From positions 305,435,484 through 305,499,483 of the forward strand of contig OY998175.1 in the NCBI GenBank assembly GCA_963921935.1: a stretch of DNA of 64,000 bases, written 5' to 3'. Source of the DNA: Galeruca laticollis. Lineage: Eukaryota > Arthropoda > Insecta > Coleoptera > Chrysomelidae. Made by a program: the position numbers and the translations under genes. Of the stretch, positions 1-12,129 are shown piece by piece. Each line of letters begins with the position of its first letter. Within the stretch, counting starts at the first letter, position 1. The notes under the pieces were generated by a model. It was not told where the DNA came from. It ran no database searches and saw only the letters and a list, made by a program, of their open reading frames with translations.

Positions 1-690
1 ATTTTGATAAACGCTATTTTTGCCACTAGCGTATGCCCTTCAAACTTCAAAATAATAATTGTTAATCCCGTATTTAAGTCGAGTGAAAAAACAAAGTAAA
101 CAATTACCGCCCAATAAGCACAATATCCAATCTGGCAAAAAAATTCGAAAAAATCCTCAAAAAATGTTTGATTGCTTTCGTAGAGAGGCACCATGTATTT
201 TCGGATTTCCAATTTGTTTTCCAAAACGGAAGATCAACTTCTGATGCCATAGCTAACTTAGTCACACAAATATATGAACACTTGGATAGAAAACGACAAT
301 GTTTGGAAGTATTTATCGATTTGGCCAAGGCCTTCGATACCATTAGTCATGAAAAATTACTGTCGATATTAAATAATCTCAGTATCAGAGGTCTGGCAAA
401 TGATCTAATTAGAAATTACCTCAATGGAAGGATACAAATGGTTAAAATAGACGGCGTACTGAGCGACCCATTGGAAATCAAATACGGAGTTCCCCACGGT
501 ACTGTTTTAGGGCCAATTCTGTTCATATTATATTTGAATTATATGTTATCAACTAATATTTTTGGAGAAGTGGTCTCATATGCTGATGATGCAGTGCTAA
601 TAATTAATGGAAGAACCTAAGAAGATGCAATATGTAATACAAAAAACTATATTGGCAATATAGTTAAACGACGCGATGATAGTTTACAGA
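1..690 (+). pseudogene. Non-LTR retrotransposon reverse transcriptase fragment (Jockey/CR1-like)
   Basis: The open stretch 168-620 encodes the palm of a LINE reverse transcriptase. Visible blocks, in order, are a QNGRSTSDAI-like motif near the N-terminus, FIDLAKAFDTISH (the first catalytic Asp region), YGVPHGTVLGPILF and SYADDAVLI (the catalytic YADD box). In a complete element this enzyme copies its RNA at a nicked target. Here only the middle of the RT survives: the window edge cuts the 5' side, a frame break lies before 168, and the frame stops just after YADD. No endonuclease, tail or target duplication is visible. Placement with Jockey/CR1-type elements rests on motif style only. Confidence 0.85.
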
Positions 691-705
691 CCATAAATAT
701 TAAAA

Positions 706-770
706 AATGTTGAAAATTCTAAGCAATTAGACAATTGTTTATATAATAAATATCATCGTCAGAATGATCT
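706..770 (-). repeat. Degenerate Penelope-like terminal repeat fragment
   Basis: About 60 bases closely match the core of the terminal repeats of the Penelope-like elements at 9108-9290 and 26082-26260, including the stretch reading atcatcgtcagaatga and the gacaattgttt block. It is isolated, with no Penelope coding sequence nearby, so it looks like a relic of a third, older insertion. The hammerhead-like core is damaged: the cgaaac box seen on the minus strand in the other copies is changed. Confidence 0.6.
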
Positions 771-779
771 AATGAAGAG

Positions 780-1157
780 AATTAGTAAAGAAACGTTAGA
801 AAAATCGGATGAGGAAAATGTTCAGATTACGAAAAATAAAGCTTCAAAAAAAAGAAAGTTCGAAGATTTGAAGAAGAAAGTGACACAGACTGATTGTTTT
901 CACTTCGTTCAGAAAGTAGTATTGGAGCTAATTTAATTGTTAGATTAACGGACGACCAAACACTGCAGGTAGAAAACTATGTTTTGGTTCAGTTCCAAAC
1001 AAAGTGTTCCGTTATTTACTACGTTGGTAGAATCGGAAAAAAAATTGATGTTGAACAATTTCAAATTAATTTTTTAAGGAAAAAATTCAACACTATAGTC
1101 TATTTCTTAATGTCTGACAGCACAGTAGCCTCATTAAATATTCCTTCCAAGCATTGA
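780..1157 (+). pseudogene. Fragment of an unrecognised mobile-element-type protein
   Basis: Two overlapping frames make one plausible protein tail. A Lys/Glu-rich stretch at 780-890 (KKRKFEDLKKK) is followed by 894-1157, with LQVENYVLVQFQTKCSVIYYVGRI and FQINFLRKKF. The alternating hydrophobic pattern ending in FLRKK resembles a small beta-rich C-terminal domain that I associate with repeated uncharacterised insect proteins. I cannot name the family with confidence. A frame break separates the basic stretch from the domain, so this copy is not functional. Confidence 0.3.
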
Positions 1158-1159
1158 CC

Positions 1160-1865
1160 TGCTCCAAATTCTCAAGATAATTAATGAAATATTCAGTCAG
1201 AATAGTTGCGTTACAAGATTATTTCAAAAATAATTTATTGTTTTAACTGTATGTACTCTACAAATGGATGAAGATCAGTTAGTTGTTTTAACTAACCGAA
1301 TTTGCATTTATATTACCTTTATATATCAGATCGGGTATAAAATTAAATAGTAAATAAATTCATTAGATGAGCGGTGACGCTTATGCTTTACTACTTTACT
1401 ACCTGACTAGCATCTGTGACCTTTTCGCGTGCTGTCAGTCAATAAGAAACAGACTATAATAAGTTCTATTATCCAGATGTACCTGACATTTCTGATGTGA
1501 AGAGGATGTTCATTATCGCAGATTTTCCTAACCCTAACATTCTAAACAAATATTACGAATTTGATATTAACTTCCATTATTATAACCTCAAATGAAGTAA
1601 ATATTCGTTAATACATTTTATTGTAATCGAATATTAGAAATAAAGTCTATGATTTTGTACCATTATATTGTTTTATTGCTTATATCAACTATAACTATAA
1701 ATTAGTATGGAAAAGTTTGAATGTAAACAAGCATACTGTGTGTTCTCTGAAATAATTAGTTGTTAAAGTGGTTAAAAGTGTAATAAAAAGTTTCAAATTT
1801 TGACTTATTAAAGTGTTCAAGATTCTGCATTGTGAGCAGCACATTTAATTTTGAAGAATTTCGCA
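1160..1865. other. No gene seen
   Basis: AT-rich sequence with many stops in all frames. I see no motif, inverted repeat or tandem repeat. It probably includes untranslated leader of the LINE that follows, since recognisable ORF1 coding begins near 1962. Confidence 0.5.
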
Positions 1866-1961
1866 TAGCAATTGTAGTAGAATTTAATCGTGTCTTCGAA
1901 TAATAATAACGAAAATAATAAAATTGAATTGAAAAATCTTTAAAGTTTTGAAGGAATTATT

Positions 1962-2715
1962 ATGATGAATGAAACGGCAATAAACAAATTACTGGGTGAA
2001 GCAACTAAAAAAATTCTAGATGAATTAAATAACACAAAGAACGTATTAAAAAGAGTAATTGATTCAACAGAAACAAACTTATTACTGAAAATCGCAGAAC
2101 AGACCCAAGACTAAAAAGCTAGAATTAGAAAACGTACTCCTTAAGGAGAGAATTGAAGAGCTAGATATAAAAAGTAGAGCTAATAACGTAGTTATCTTTG
2201 GCATAAACGAGTCAAGTCGCGATCTAAATGCCCAACAACTTTGCAGAGAAGTAAACAAAGTTCTGGACGTAGATATTGAAGAACGTGATATAAACAACTT
2301 CTTTTCTCTAGGAAGATCTGATTCCGCTCCCATAAAAATCAAATTCGTATCGAACTTAAAAAAGAAAGCTAGGTTGAAAAACGTTAAAACACTAAAGGGA
2401 TCTGGGATCTCTATCACAAATGATTTAACCACACACCAAAGGGACACTTACAAAAATCCTAAACCCTACCTGATTCACTTTCGGAAACAGGGAGAATATT
2501 CGAAAGTTTACATTAAAAACAACATATTAGTATTAGACAACAATTCTTACGCATTAGAAGATTTAGTAGAAGTATCCCTTATAGAAGCAGCTGAACCAAA
2601 TAGCGCGCCGCCCACTCCCAATTCAACAAGAGCAAGTCAACGGGAGGAAGTCGTGGCGGAAAATAAAATTGTAAACAAACCTAAAACGCGCTCTGACTCA
2701 GTATCCAATAAATAA
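1962..2715 (+). pseudogene. LINE ORF1 protein (coiled coil plus RRM-like region)
   Basis: ATG at 1962 opens MMNETAINKLLGEATKK and a Leu/Lys/Glu-rich coiled-coil-like stretch. A stop near 2112 and a frame change follow, then KLELENVLLKERIEELDIKS and NNVVIFGINESSRD, the start of an RRM-like fold typical of LINE ORF1 RNA chaperones. The last part (2374-2715) includes ITNDLTTHQRDTYKNPKPYL and ends in a Ser/Pro/Asn-rich tail. These proteins coat LINE RNA in the cytoplasm. Assignment is by pattern and by position just 5' of an endonuclease and RT. Confidence 0.6.
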
Positions 2716-2879
2716 TTAAAATTTAAGTTTTAATGTCCTAAACAAGTTCAGTTTAGTCAAATGCATTCTAATTCGAAATAGAAATTGGTTGTCTTTGTTT
2801 TAAATTAGATTTTATACCTAGTGTTATTGTGTCTTAGATTTGGTAATTCAATTGTACAAAAAGTTTGAAAAATGGATCC

Positions 2880-5371
2880 TTATGTACAGGAATATGAAAA
2901 TTAACCTTTTTATGCTACAAAAATTCATAATCCATCTGTTTATCAACACTATTTAAAAAATAATGAATGTAAAATTATTCATATGAACATCAGGAGTTTA
3001 ACTAAAAACTTTCCTATTTTTATATATCTGCTATTTTTGATTTAATTGTCCTATCAGAAACAAGACAGATTCAAGACATTGATCTATTCCATTTAGAAGG
3101 ATATACTACTTTGTACAATGAGGGCATGCTCAACCAAAATGATGGAACTGTAATTTTTATAAAGGACAATTTGACATTTGTATCAGACACTTTGAATTGA
3201 GGATTATCAAAGGCTTTGAGAATTGTGATTACGTCATTATCAAGCAAAATTGATGTTACAGCAGTTCTCCCTCTACTTGCTCATTTTCTTTCAATAGAGA
3301 TCTATATGAATACTTAAGTACCAAAGAATCAAATGATATTAATATTATAACTGGCGACATTAATATTTATTTATTAGATGAAAATAACGTAGATGTGGAA
3401 GAATATAAAAATATTTTATATTCAGAGGGTTATGTGTCATACATTAATGAATATACACGACCAGAGAGTCGTACTTGCCTAGACCATTTTTTCGTCAACA
3501 ACAATATTCAACCAATACTTTCAATTAAATCATTTATCTTTAGATATGATCTGACCGATCACTCGCCCATTGCATTATTAGTAAATCACGATTCACTTAA
3601 AATTAATATTGATAAAAATAACAAAACAAGTTTTAAATAATTTATAAATTACCAAAAATTAAAAAATAGTCTGACGCAGGAAACATGGCGTGCTGTGTAC
3701 AATGAAAGAAATATTGATTTGATGCTAGAAAATTTTATTCATATAATAAAACAGTATATCACAAAAGCTACAACAAGAATAAAACAAAACAATAAAAATA
3801 TCAACAAAAAGCCATGGATAACTAGAGGTCTCCTTAACTCAATACATAAAAAAAATGAATTATATTTAAAAGTAAAAAGTAATCCCAACGATCAAGATTT
3901 AAAATACAAATACACAATCTATAAAAATAAATTAATAAAAACAATTAAAAAGAGTAAAACAGAATACACCAAGAAAACCATAAAAAACTCAAACAGTTGA
4001 TCGCAAAATATTTGGAATTGTGTAAATAAAATTTGTCATAAAAAACCAAATAAAACAAAAATTGATACAAAAATGGAATAGTTATCAACAAACTAGATAT
4101 TTCAAATGCTTTTAATACCTATTTTACTGAAATTGGAGAAAATTTAGCGAAAGCCATTGAATCACCTCGTAATTTTTCTGAAGACATTGAACTTGCACAA
4201 AATACATTGTACTTACTTCCAACTAATGAAACGGAAGTATTTAACACGATTCATACATTAAAAAATAGAAAATCACCTGGTGCTGATGGTCTTAGAGCTG
4301 AAACACTTAAAGAAACATAACATGAAATAAAGGATCCGCTAACATATATTATAAATAAAATATTCGAAACAGGAATTCTCCCACAAGTGCTAAAAACAGG
4401 ATTAATCAAACCACTGTATAAAACCGGAGAAAAAAGTGAAATATCAAACTACAGACCTGTAACATCAATTTCTAACATACCAATAATTATCTAAAAAATT
4501 TTAAACTTCCGAATAATGAGTTTTTTGAAAGTAAATAACACAATCAGTGAAAGTCAACAGAAGACGCAATTTTCAATTTAAATTCAGAAATATACGACGC
4601 ACTTGATAAAAAAACACCTGCTCTTTGCATATTTATAGACCTCTCTAAGGCATTTGATACTGTCTGCCACTATAGACTACTCCAAAAGGTATATTCTTAG
4701 GGAATAAAAAGAAATGCCTATAATCTGATAAAAAGCTATTTAACGGATAGAACTCGAACCGTTTCAGTGAACAGCATTGTCAGCAAACAAAAAAAGTTAT
4801 ATACGGCGTTCCTCAGGGAACAGTCTTAGGTCCCACCCTGTTCACCTTATATATTAAAGTTCATTAAAAATAAAAATACGGGGAAGTATAATAAGCTTCG
4901 CCGATGATACGGCAATTTTATGTAAAGAACCGTCATGGCAATCACTAGAAGAAAACGCAGAAAAATATTTCACTAAAATGAAAAATTGTTTTTCATATAA
5001 TCTCCTAACATTTAACATAAAACCTTTCTTTTTCATCTTATGTTACCGGGCTGTCTACATTTGGTTCATTAATTATCGATAAAGATACCGAAATTCCAGA
5101 AGCAGAGTCCATCAAATATCTCGGAATAATTATTGATAGACACCTAAGATGGGACTTGCACATAAATAATCTAACTAATAAAATCAGAGGCCTTTTATCC
5201 AGATTTAAATTATTAAGGGATTTTTTAGATGAAGAATATTTAAAAATTATTTATTTTGCTTTAGTACAAAGTTTGCTTCAGTACGGTATATTGGGATGGG
5301 GCGGAGTGTCCGATATACATATGAATAAATTACATATTATACAAAAGTGGATATTAAGGGTAATTTTTTAA
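2880..5371 (+). pseudogene. LINE ORF2: APE endonuclease and reverse transcriptase, multiply broken
   Basis: The endonuclease starts near 2970 with IIHMNIRSLTKNFP, then SETRQIQDID, TGDINIYLLD and RTCLDHFFVNNN, and ends with the TDHSPIAL box (3550-3577). A Lys-rich linker spans 3695-4000. The RT shows KSPGADGLRAETL (near 4275), NYRPVTSIS (4450), FIDLSKAFDTVC (4640), GVPQGTVLGPTLF (4805) and FADDTAIL (4900), and ends with a thumb-like segment at 5156-5371 (QSLLQYGILGWGG). At least six stops or shifts interrupt it. The product would nick target DNA and prime reverse transcription there. Confidence 0.8.
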
Positions 5372-5735
5372 AAACCAATTTTATATCCAGGCAACTACTT
5401 ATATCAACAAAATGGAATATATGATGTACGACAATTATTTGCGTATAAAATCCTAATTAATATTCATAAAGGAAAAATTGAAATGCGGTACACAGAGCAT
5501 GAGTATGAAACAAGAAACAAATAATATGAAACGCAGCTTCCTAAATGTAATAAAACAATAGGCCAGCAAAGTTGTATTTATATCAGCTCCAAATTATATA
5601 AATATTTTCGAAATGAACTTGAACAAATCAAAATTTTTATTATGTATAGAAATAAAATTGAAAATTGGATCCTAGACACGGATCGGTATATATTTCATAA
5701 TATAATATATAAATGCTTAACATTATGAATATTTA

Positions 5736-7025
5736 TTTATTTATATCAAAACAGGCCTTCCGGCCTAATTACATTGATAACATAATATATACTATATATT
5801 CCACTTATAATATAAACTTAACTATACCTAGGTACATTGTACGAGTATTAATTTGATAAAATATGTACGAGGTGTATTTACTTTTAAGTTAATAGAGTGA
5901 TGATTTGCCTTAATATTGTTTTTCGATAAACGTCTACTGACATTGTCCAGTCTAAATCGATCAATTCATTAAATTCATTTGCTAGACGACACATGGTCAC
6001 AAGCGGGGTGTGAGTGATTGTATGTAAAAGCGGAATATTAAATAATGACTTAGTACGGGTTCTTCTGGATGGACCATTAAATCTTAGTAATGACAAAATT
6101 TCCGGAGAGTTAATTTTATTATTTACTATTTTAAACAAAAAAATCAAAGCAGCTAATTTTCGCCTGTCTTCTAACGATAAGATCTTGAATTCATTTCTTT
6201 GTTGGATAGTTCTAACAATGTTATAATCTGGTCGTACATGATATTTTTTTGAATAAAGATATCTCAAAAATGTATTTTGATTTTTTTCTAAAATTGATAC
6301 CGTAGTATGGTACTCAGTAAACAAAATTTGATTTCCAAATTCTAATTTAGTTCTTACAAGTATAAAATAAAGGATTTTCATGGCATCTATGTTAGAGAAA
6401 TTGACAGTTTGTCTAATTATGTATCCCAATAACCGATTTGCAGACATTGCAATATTTTTAATGTGTTTAGCAAAAGATAGTGAACTGTCATAAGTTATAC
6501 CCAAATATTTTACTTCTGTACATCGTTTTAGGGGTTCGGTATCAATGCGATATTCAAAAATAATGGGATCTTTGGAACGTGTCACAGTAAGAGTAAAACA
6601 TTTTTTCACGTTAAAATATAATTTGTTCATTAAACTCCACCCATAAATGCTATTTAAATCTTTCTGTAGTAGAACACAATCTCTAACAGTTTTTACACGT
6701 TTGAATTTTTTTAAATCATCCGCAAATAGCAAGCATTCCGAGTATTCAAGTTTCGAGGGTAAGGCATTAATGAAAATCAGAAATAGAAAGGGACCCAAAT
6801 TAGATCCCTGAGGAACCTTTGAGTTAGCTTCAAATTTGCCAGAAGTATTTCCATTGTGTTTTACCATTAAATATCTCTTTTGCAAATAATGACTAATTAA
6901 TTTAATAAAACTATGTGATACACTAAACCCACTGAGCTTCCATACAAGAACGTCATGATCAACCGTGTCAAACGCTTTTCTAAAATCTGTATATATAGTG
7001 TCGAGTTGTATTCTATTGAAAATAA
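5736..7025 (-). pseudogene. 5'-truncated LINE reverse transcriptase, C-terminal half
   Basis: The frame is open from about 7020 down to 5884, 333 codons from the first Met and about 45 more upstream. It reads through TDFRKAFDTVDHDVL (first catalytic Asp), VPQGSNLGPFLF and LFADDLKKF (catalytic FADD), then a thumb and a long C-terminal part with EVKYLGITYDSSLSF. The RT half is uninterrupted, unlike most neighbours, so this insertion is probably younger than the LINE at 1870-5735. Upstream of 7025 the similarity ends abruptly, as in 5' truncation. The 3' end lies near 5736-5790, where a cctaatt-containing palindromic tail (aggccttccggcct) sits. Confidence 0.85.
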
Positions 7026-7029
7026 AGTA

Positions 7030-8770
7030 AATACCAAAAGAAAATAAAGTGAATCTCGAATTTCACTAATTAGCCTTTCGCTAAATAATGGTTAAAAGAA
7101 AAAAAATTATTCAATTTAAGACTTCCCCCACCCCGGACTGGACGTATAAACTCTAATTGCGACATTACCTGGATTTAAGTTTAAATTTTTATCACATGTT
7201 CTAGTATGTAAGTTAGTGTAGTTATTGTATTAATTTGTGTACAAACTGATTTTATTCAGTTTCTACTGCATTTTCCTGTTTATTCGCCAATGTTTAGATT
7301 AGTAATAGATTTGTATTTTATTTGTACTATGAATAATTGAATGAGTAAACACCATTATTATTTTGATTATTATTAAACTGCCCCATATAAATGTATCAAA
7401 AGTCAAATCTACCACATGATGTGGCACATTTGACAAAACACACATTACTAAATTGTTTATATTTTTGTCCAATTACGTAGTAAGGATGTGTAATAATTTT
7501 CATAAATGCATAAACCATTTAACAGCCTATTCCCAATTTTTTGTCAAAAATTTTGCAAAATTGTCATTTCTGTTGAACAGTTTTTTTCATATCAAACCTG
7601 CCTCGCCTTTCCCTACTTACGGAATAAATCTGCATAAATATCTAAACTTAAAGTTTATGTATTAGTTACATATAAACGATTTGAAAATTATTTAGATTAT
7701 TTTCTCTTGCCAAAAGCGATATTCAATGATCCAATCCAGCAAAACAGTTTTTATTTTATTATTTGGAACAATATCAGCGCCTGAAATTTATGAGTAGTTT
7801 ATAACACTTTTTATTTTTATCACAATCGTCAGAAATAACCAAAATAAACATTCAAAATACATAATATGACATAGAAAATTCATTTAAAAAAATCTAATGT
7901 ACCTCAAAATTAGTCCAAAATAATTGTAAAGAAACCAGACATTTGTTTTCGTAACACAAACAGTCTGTTTATTTCATAAACAAATGTACTCGAAACTGTG
8001 ATAATTCTCGTATGGCCACGCGTCGTTTGGAACATTAAAAGTGTCGGTTAGCTCCATCCGACGTCGCGGCGGTTAGAGCGTCGACTGTCAACGTTCTCTT
8101 TGAGCGCTGCTTTTTTGAAATACCAAACTTTATCTGGGCAAGCGCGCGATTTTCTACCAATCATCCGTTCAATTTGCGTTAGGATAATATTTGTTTTTCT
8201 TATCTATAGCGAAGTGAATCATTTCCCAAATTTTGTATAGGTTATTTAAAATCAAAAATGATATTAAGAGAGTTAAGTTGAATAAAACGAAATAGTCAAT
8301 AAAACATGAAAAAGCTGATTGTGTACCAAACAGACTCGTATAGTGGCTGTTTTGTTTGTGGAAACTCGGACAAAACCGCAACAAAACAGAGGCAAACGAG
8401 AAACGTTGTTTCAACTAAACGGATTCAACTTTCATTTAAAGTTTTCATTCATTTCGACGGGCAGACAGTGTTCTCTGTATTAACAGGTTGTGCAATGAAT
8501 ATGACTTTTTCATCATGTCTTGTGGATGGTTTTCATTGCATTCTCTGCACAGGTACTCGGCAAGGTCGCTGTTGACTAGAAGAGAAAATAATAACGCGGC
8601 AGAAATGCTGACTTTGAATTGCATGCACAGATAACCCACAGATAGATGAGACACTGATTGTGGCGCCATCTAAAGAGCCTGTCAACTAAACAATTGAATG
8701 ATGTTGGAAAGATTTCTGTAATTTCAGGTTTTGGCGGTATAGTCGAATTTAATGTATTTTAATTATTTTA
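7030..8770. other. No gene seen
   Basis: Unassigned AT-rich sequence with a more GC-rich patch at about 8010-8150 (several CG dinucleotides). A 30-base stretch at 8660-8692 resembles the start of the duplicated gene fragment at 16432 and 63127 (ggcgccatct, then agagcctgtc). The short open frames here, including 8306-8575, show no domain. Confidence 0.4.
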
Positions 8771-8774
8771 TTTC

Positions 8775-8893
8775 AAAATGACCATTTATAGTCCATCATT
8801 TAACATTTCACTCAATTTAACTAAATTATGATTAGATGTTGAGTTAAATTAAATGAAATATCAAATGATGGACCATAAATGGTTAATTAAATT
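8775..8893. repeat. Imperfect inverted repeat (about 50-bp arms)
   Basis: The arm 8775-8822 (containing ccatttatagtccatcattt) is complementary to 8840-8893 (containing aaatgatggaccataaatgg), around a centre of about 18 bases. The transcript would fold into a long hairpin. It has the look of a short palindromic MITE or a fold-back relic; no target duplication was resolved. Confidence 0.7.
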
Positions 8894-9107
8894 GGAAAAA
8901 ATAAAACGGTAATGATCATATGAACAGTTTATTTATTTTGGTATAAAAATACACAACAAATAATTTCTTTCGGAAAGTACTTTTCTCAACAAACAGAATG
9001 ACAATAAATAAACTATAATGTAAAAACAATGCAATAATTAAAGAATAATTTGAGTAACATACATTCTAGATTGGAGTATCATTAGATTTTTAAATGATGT
9101 TAAATCA

Positions 9108-9290
9108 GTGTTTTTAAATGAAACTCATGGTCTCTAGTTAATTCCACAATATAATATAAGTTATTGAAAATTCTAAAAAATTGACAATTGTTTCGATAAA
9201 TCAATATCATCGTCAGAATGACAGAAGTTACATTTCATTTTATGCCTACCTGATGTTTAGTAGTTATATTTTTGGCTAGACCAAGAAGTA
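9108..9290 (-). repeat. Penelope terminal repeat (downstream of the gene)
   Basis: It runs from gtgtttttaaatgaaactca to ttttggcta and matches 11938-12107 almost base for base; one visible difference is catggtctc against caaggtctc. On the minus strand it contains the hammerhead-like core ctgacga...cgaaac. It immediately follows the 12-bp target duplication at 9096-9107. Confidence 0.9.
9180..9222 (-). ncRNA. Hammerhead-ribozyme-like core in a Penelope terminal repeat
   Basis: On the minus strand the repeat reads cattctgacgatgatattga, then tttatcgaaacaattgtc. This contains CTGACGA, a short stem (gata/tatc) and GAAAC, followed by a GTC cleavage-type triplet and an aat that can pair with the preceding att. 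That is the hammerhead core order. Such motifs are established in Penelope-like elements, where they are thought to process transcripts. The same core recurs at 12000-12050 and 26150-26190 (minus) and in the inverted copy at 12145-12195 (plus). One extra base lies between CTGANGA and stem II, and stem III is only two pairs, so activity is uncertain. Confidence 0.55.
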
Positions 9291-9479
9291 ACCTAACTTG
9301 TGATTGGCTTAATATATGTTTATAGAAAAAAGAAGAAGATGTGATATTATAAATATTGAAGCTTAGACATTATTAGCCCTATGGTGATATCCTGGATATC
9401 ATTTGTCCAATTAAGATCAGTATAACTGTGCAATGATATAGAAAACCAGGAAAACTATATCTGCTGATCTTTACAATTA

Positions 9480-11933
9480 TCACTTAAGAAGACAGTTTAT
9501 TAGTGGAGAACTCCCTAGATTTAACTGTTCATTGACAACTTCATATTGTGGGTTTCTTAAATGTCTTCTAATTTCCAGTTCTTCAAGGAAATCCAGTTCT
9601 TGTTTCTTTTCACAAATATGCAGCACTTCTAGTTCTGTGTTAGGTGTCAATGAATGATTGGTGTCAAGTAGATGTTTTGCGTAGTGAGATTTATCTGGTT
9701 GTTTTAATCTGTAAGCTCGTAAGTGCTCACTGTATCGTATTTCAAAATTCCTAAGGGTCTGACCCAAATAGACAGCATTACATTCTGGACATTTGAGTTT
9801 ATATATACCTGACTTCTTTAATAGTGGTATTTTTGTTTTTACATTTAACAATTTTGTACTAACGTTATTTTCTGTTTTAAAAGAAATTGTTGCATTCGTT
9901 GCTGAAGATATTATCTTTGAAATATTATTAGAAATATTTCCTGCATATGTGATGGTTTTATAAGTTTTAATTTCATCAGCTTGTTTAGGATATATTAGTT
10001 GTAATGCCACTTTTTTCTCTTTTTTACTAATTAGTTTATTCATCATATCTAATGGATAACCGTTAGATGTTGCTATTTGTCTAATTGTATTAATCTCTCT
10101 ATCAAAATTTCATTTGTTCATAGGAACTGAAAAAGCTCTATGTATCATTGAATTATATGCTGCTAGTCTGTGTGAGACAGGGTGGTTAGAATTGAATGGA
10201 ATTGTCACATCAGTCTGTGTTGGTTTTCGGTAAATTAAATAATCAAGTACATTATTAACTCTTTGAATTTTTAAATCAAGAAAATTGATTGAATTATTTT
10301 CTTCAATTTCTAATGTAAATTTAATTTTCGGTTGTAAATTATTGATGTGGTTGAAAAACACATCTAATTGTCGCTCACTACCCATAAAACAAGCTAATAT
10401 GTCATCCACATATCTATACCAAAATAAAATATTTTTCGAAATATTACTTTCAAAGATCTTTCTTTCTAAATTGTCCATAAAAATGTTTGATAAAATAGGT
10501 GATATAGGGCTTCCCATTGGTAAACCTTCATTTTGAATATATATCTTATTGTCAAAAGTGAAATAATTCTGATTAATGCATACATCAAATAAATTAAGTA
10601 TATCTGATATTATTCCTGGATTAATATTTTTATCTTCTAGTAATTTTCTTACAAGTATTAGACATTCTTTAGGAGGAATTTTAGTAAACATATTAGTTAC
10701 ATCGAACGATATGAGTTTATAGTTATCTTGCAAGTGGATTGATTTCAACTTTTTGATTAGTTCTATTGAATTTCTAATTGAGAACTGAGATTCATATCCG
10801 TAAGTATTGAGTATATTGTTGAGCTTTTTTGCCAATATATTATTAGGAGCATTAACATAAGAGACTACAGGTCTGATTGGTTTCGTTATTTTATGTAATT
10901 TAACTGTTCCATATAATTGTGGATAATGAGGATTCTTATGTATGATAGACCTCTTTTCGTAATCATTTAAAAGATAATTTGAATTATTAACAATATCCCT
11001 TACATTATTAGAAATTTTCTTTGTTGGGTCTGCTTTAAGAATTTTTACATCGCTGGATTCTATAAAGTTATATACTTTGGAATTGTAATTTTCAGTCGTC
11101 AAAATGACAGTAGCATTCCCCTTATCGGATTTTGTAACTGTTAGGTTATGATTCTCTATCTTCTGTTTTATTGCGTTTAAAACTGAAATGTCATTTTTTG
11201 TTTGACGTTTAACTTTTGAAGGTTCAATATTTTTGATTAAATTGGCAATTTTTAATTTCTCATAAAGAAAATTATTTGAATTAGATTTTAAAGCTATTTC
11301 TGACTCTGTAGCTATAATTTGTTTAATATTATTCGTAAATTTAGGTGGTATGCTGTACTTTAAACCTTTATTTAAAAATTCTATTTCACTATTTGTAAAA
11401 TTAGTGTCTGAAAGGTTTTCAAATCGTGGTGCAAAGTGTGTTGGTATGTAGGTACTTACACTTTCATGATGTTTTGAGTATTGAATTTTATGTTGTGTGT
11501 GTTCAAGATTCTGTAGCTTCTTTTCTTGTTTCTTAAATTTCATATGCTTCATAGTGCTGATATTTTCTCTAATTTTGTCATCCCAACAGTCAAATTCTAC
11601 TGGATGTAATTGGAATGTGAGTTCTGAATGTACAACTTTTATGTAGTTGTCTAAGGAGTCTCTAACTTTGAACCATTTCTTACATTCAGATTTTATCCAA
11701 ACTCGTTGAGCACATTTTATAGCTTTTTGTGCTTGTGGTGTTTTAGTGTGACATTTTATATTCACATAATTTGGTATTACCTTTTTTCTAAGGCATTCTT
11801 GGTTAAACCAAATGTTTTGTGATGCTTTGTAACGTTTTTGTAGTAACTTCTGGTACAGTCGGGTCAAATCTTCTCTCGAAGATTTTTTAATGAAATTGAC
11901 TGTCTCGACCCTTACTTCGTGGAATATGCTCAT
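9480..11933 (-). pseudogene. Penelope-like polyprotein: reverse transcriptase plus GIY-YIG endonuclease
   Basis: The frame starts at ATG 11933 (MSIFHEVRVETVNF) and runs about 817 codons to 9480 with a single in-frame TGA at 10110-10112. The related copy at 26420-27448 has Cys at that point. Features in order are a basic N-terminal region, RT fingers with KSDKGNATVILTT, KLHKITKPIRPVVSY and FDVTNMFTKIPP, the palm GLPMGSPISPILSNIFMD, YRYVDDILACF (catalytic YVDD) and INFLDLKI. The GIY-YIG domain follows the stop: SGIYKLKCPECNAVYLGQT, then IRYSEHLRAY. The RT is of the telomerase-related Penelope type. One nonsense codon now separates RT from nuclease. Confidence 0.93.
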
Positions 11934-11937
11934 ATTA

Positions 11938-12107
11938 GTGTTTTTAAATGAAACTCAAGGTCTCTAGTTAATTCCACAATATAATATAAGTTATTGAAAA
12001 TTCTAAAAAATTGACAATTGTTTCGATAAATCAATATCATCGTCAGAATGACAGAAGTTACATTTCATTTTATGCCTACCTGATGTTTAGTAGTTATATT
12101 TTTGGCT
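11938..12107 (-). repeat. Penelope terminal repeat (upstream of the gene)
   Basis: Direct copy of 9108-9290, ending a few bases before the gene's ATG at 11933. It likely serves as promoter and leader for the minus-strand transcript. It is followed on the plus side by a short ttatattta repeat spacer (12108-12128), after which the same sequence returns inverted. Confidence 0.9.
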
Positions 12108-12129
12108 ATTTATATTTATATTTATATTT

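Larger units (their letters stand above)
1870..5735 (+). mobile_element. Full-span but decayed LINE (CR1/Jockey-like) with ORF1, APE endonuclease and RT
   Basis: One plus-strand element can be followed from an ORF1-type gene (1962-2715), through an APE-like endonuclease (about 2960-3640) and a basic linker (3695-4000), to a reverse transcriptase (about 4080-5370) and an AT-rich 3' region ending near 5730. The domain order is that of two-ORF LINEs. Every part has stops or shifts, so it is dead. It meets the minus-strand LINE at 5736-7025 tail to tail. No target duplication was identified. Confidence 0.75.

Noticed and set aside
8306..8575. Open frame with several Cys residues (CFVCGNSDKTATK, CILCTGTRQGRC)
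   Set aside because: Cys spacing fits no finger, the overlapping minus frame is equally long, and there is no splice or promoter support.
10285..10536. Plus-strand open frame opposite the Penelope RT (also at 27216-27467)
   Set aside because: It is the exact antisense of a conserved RT block and is duplicated only because the RT is duplicated.
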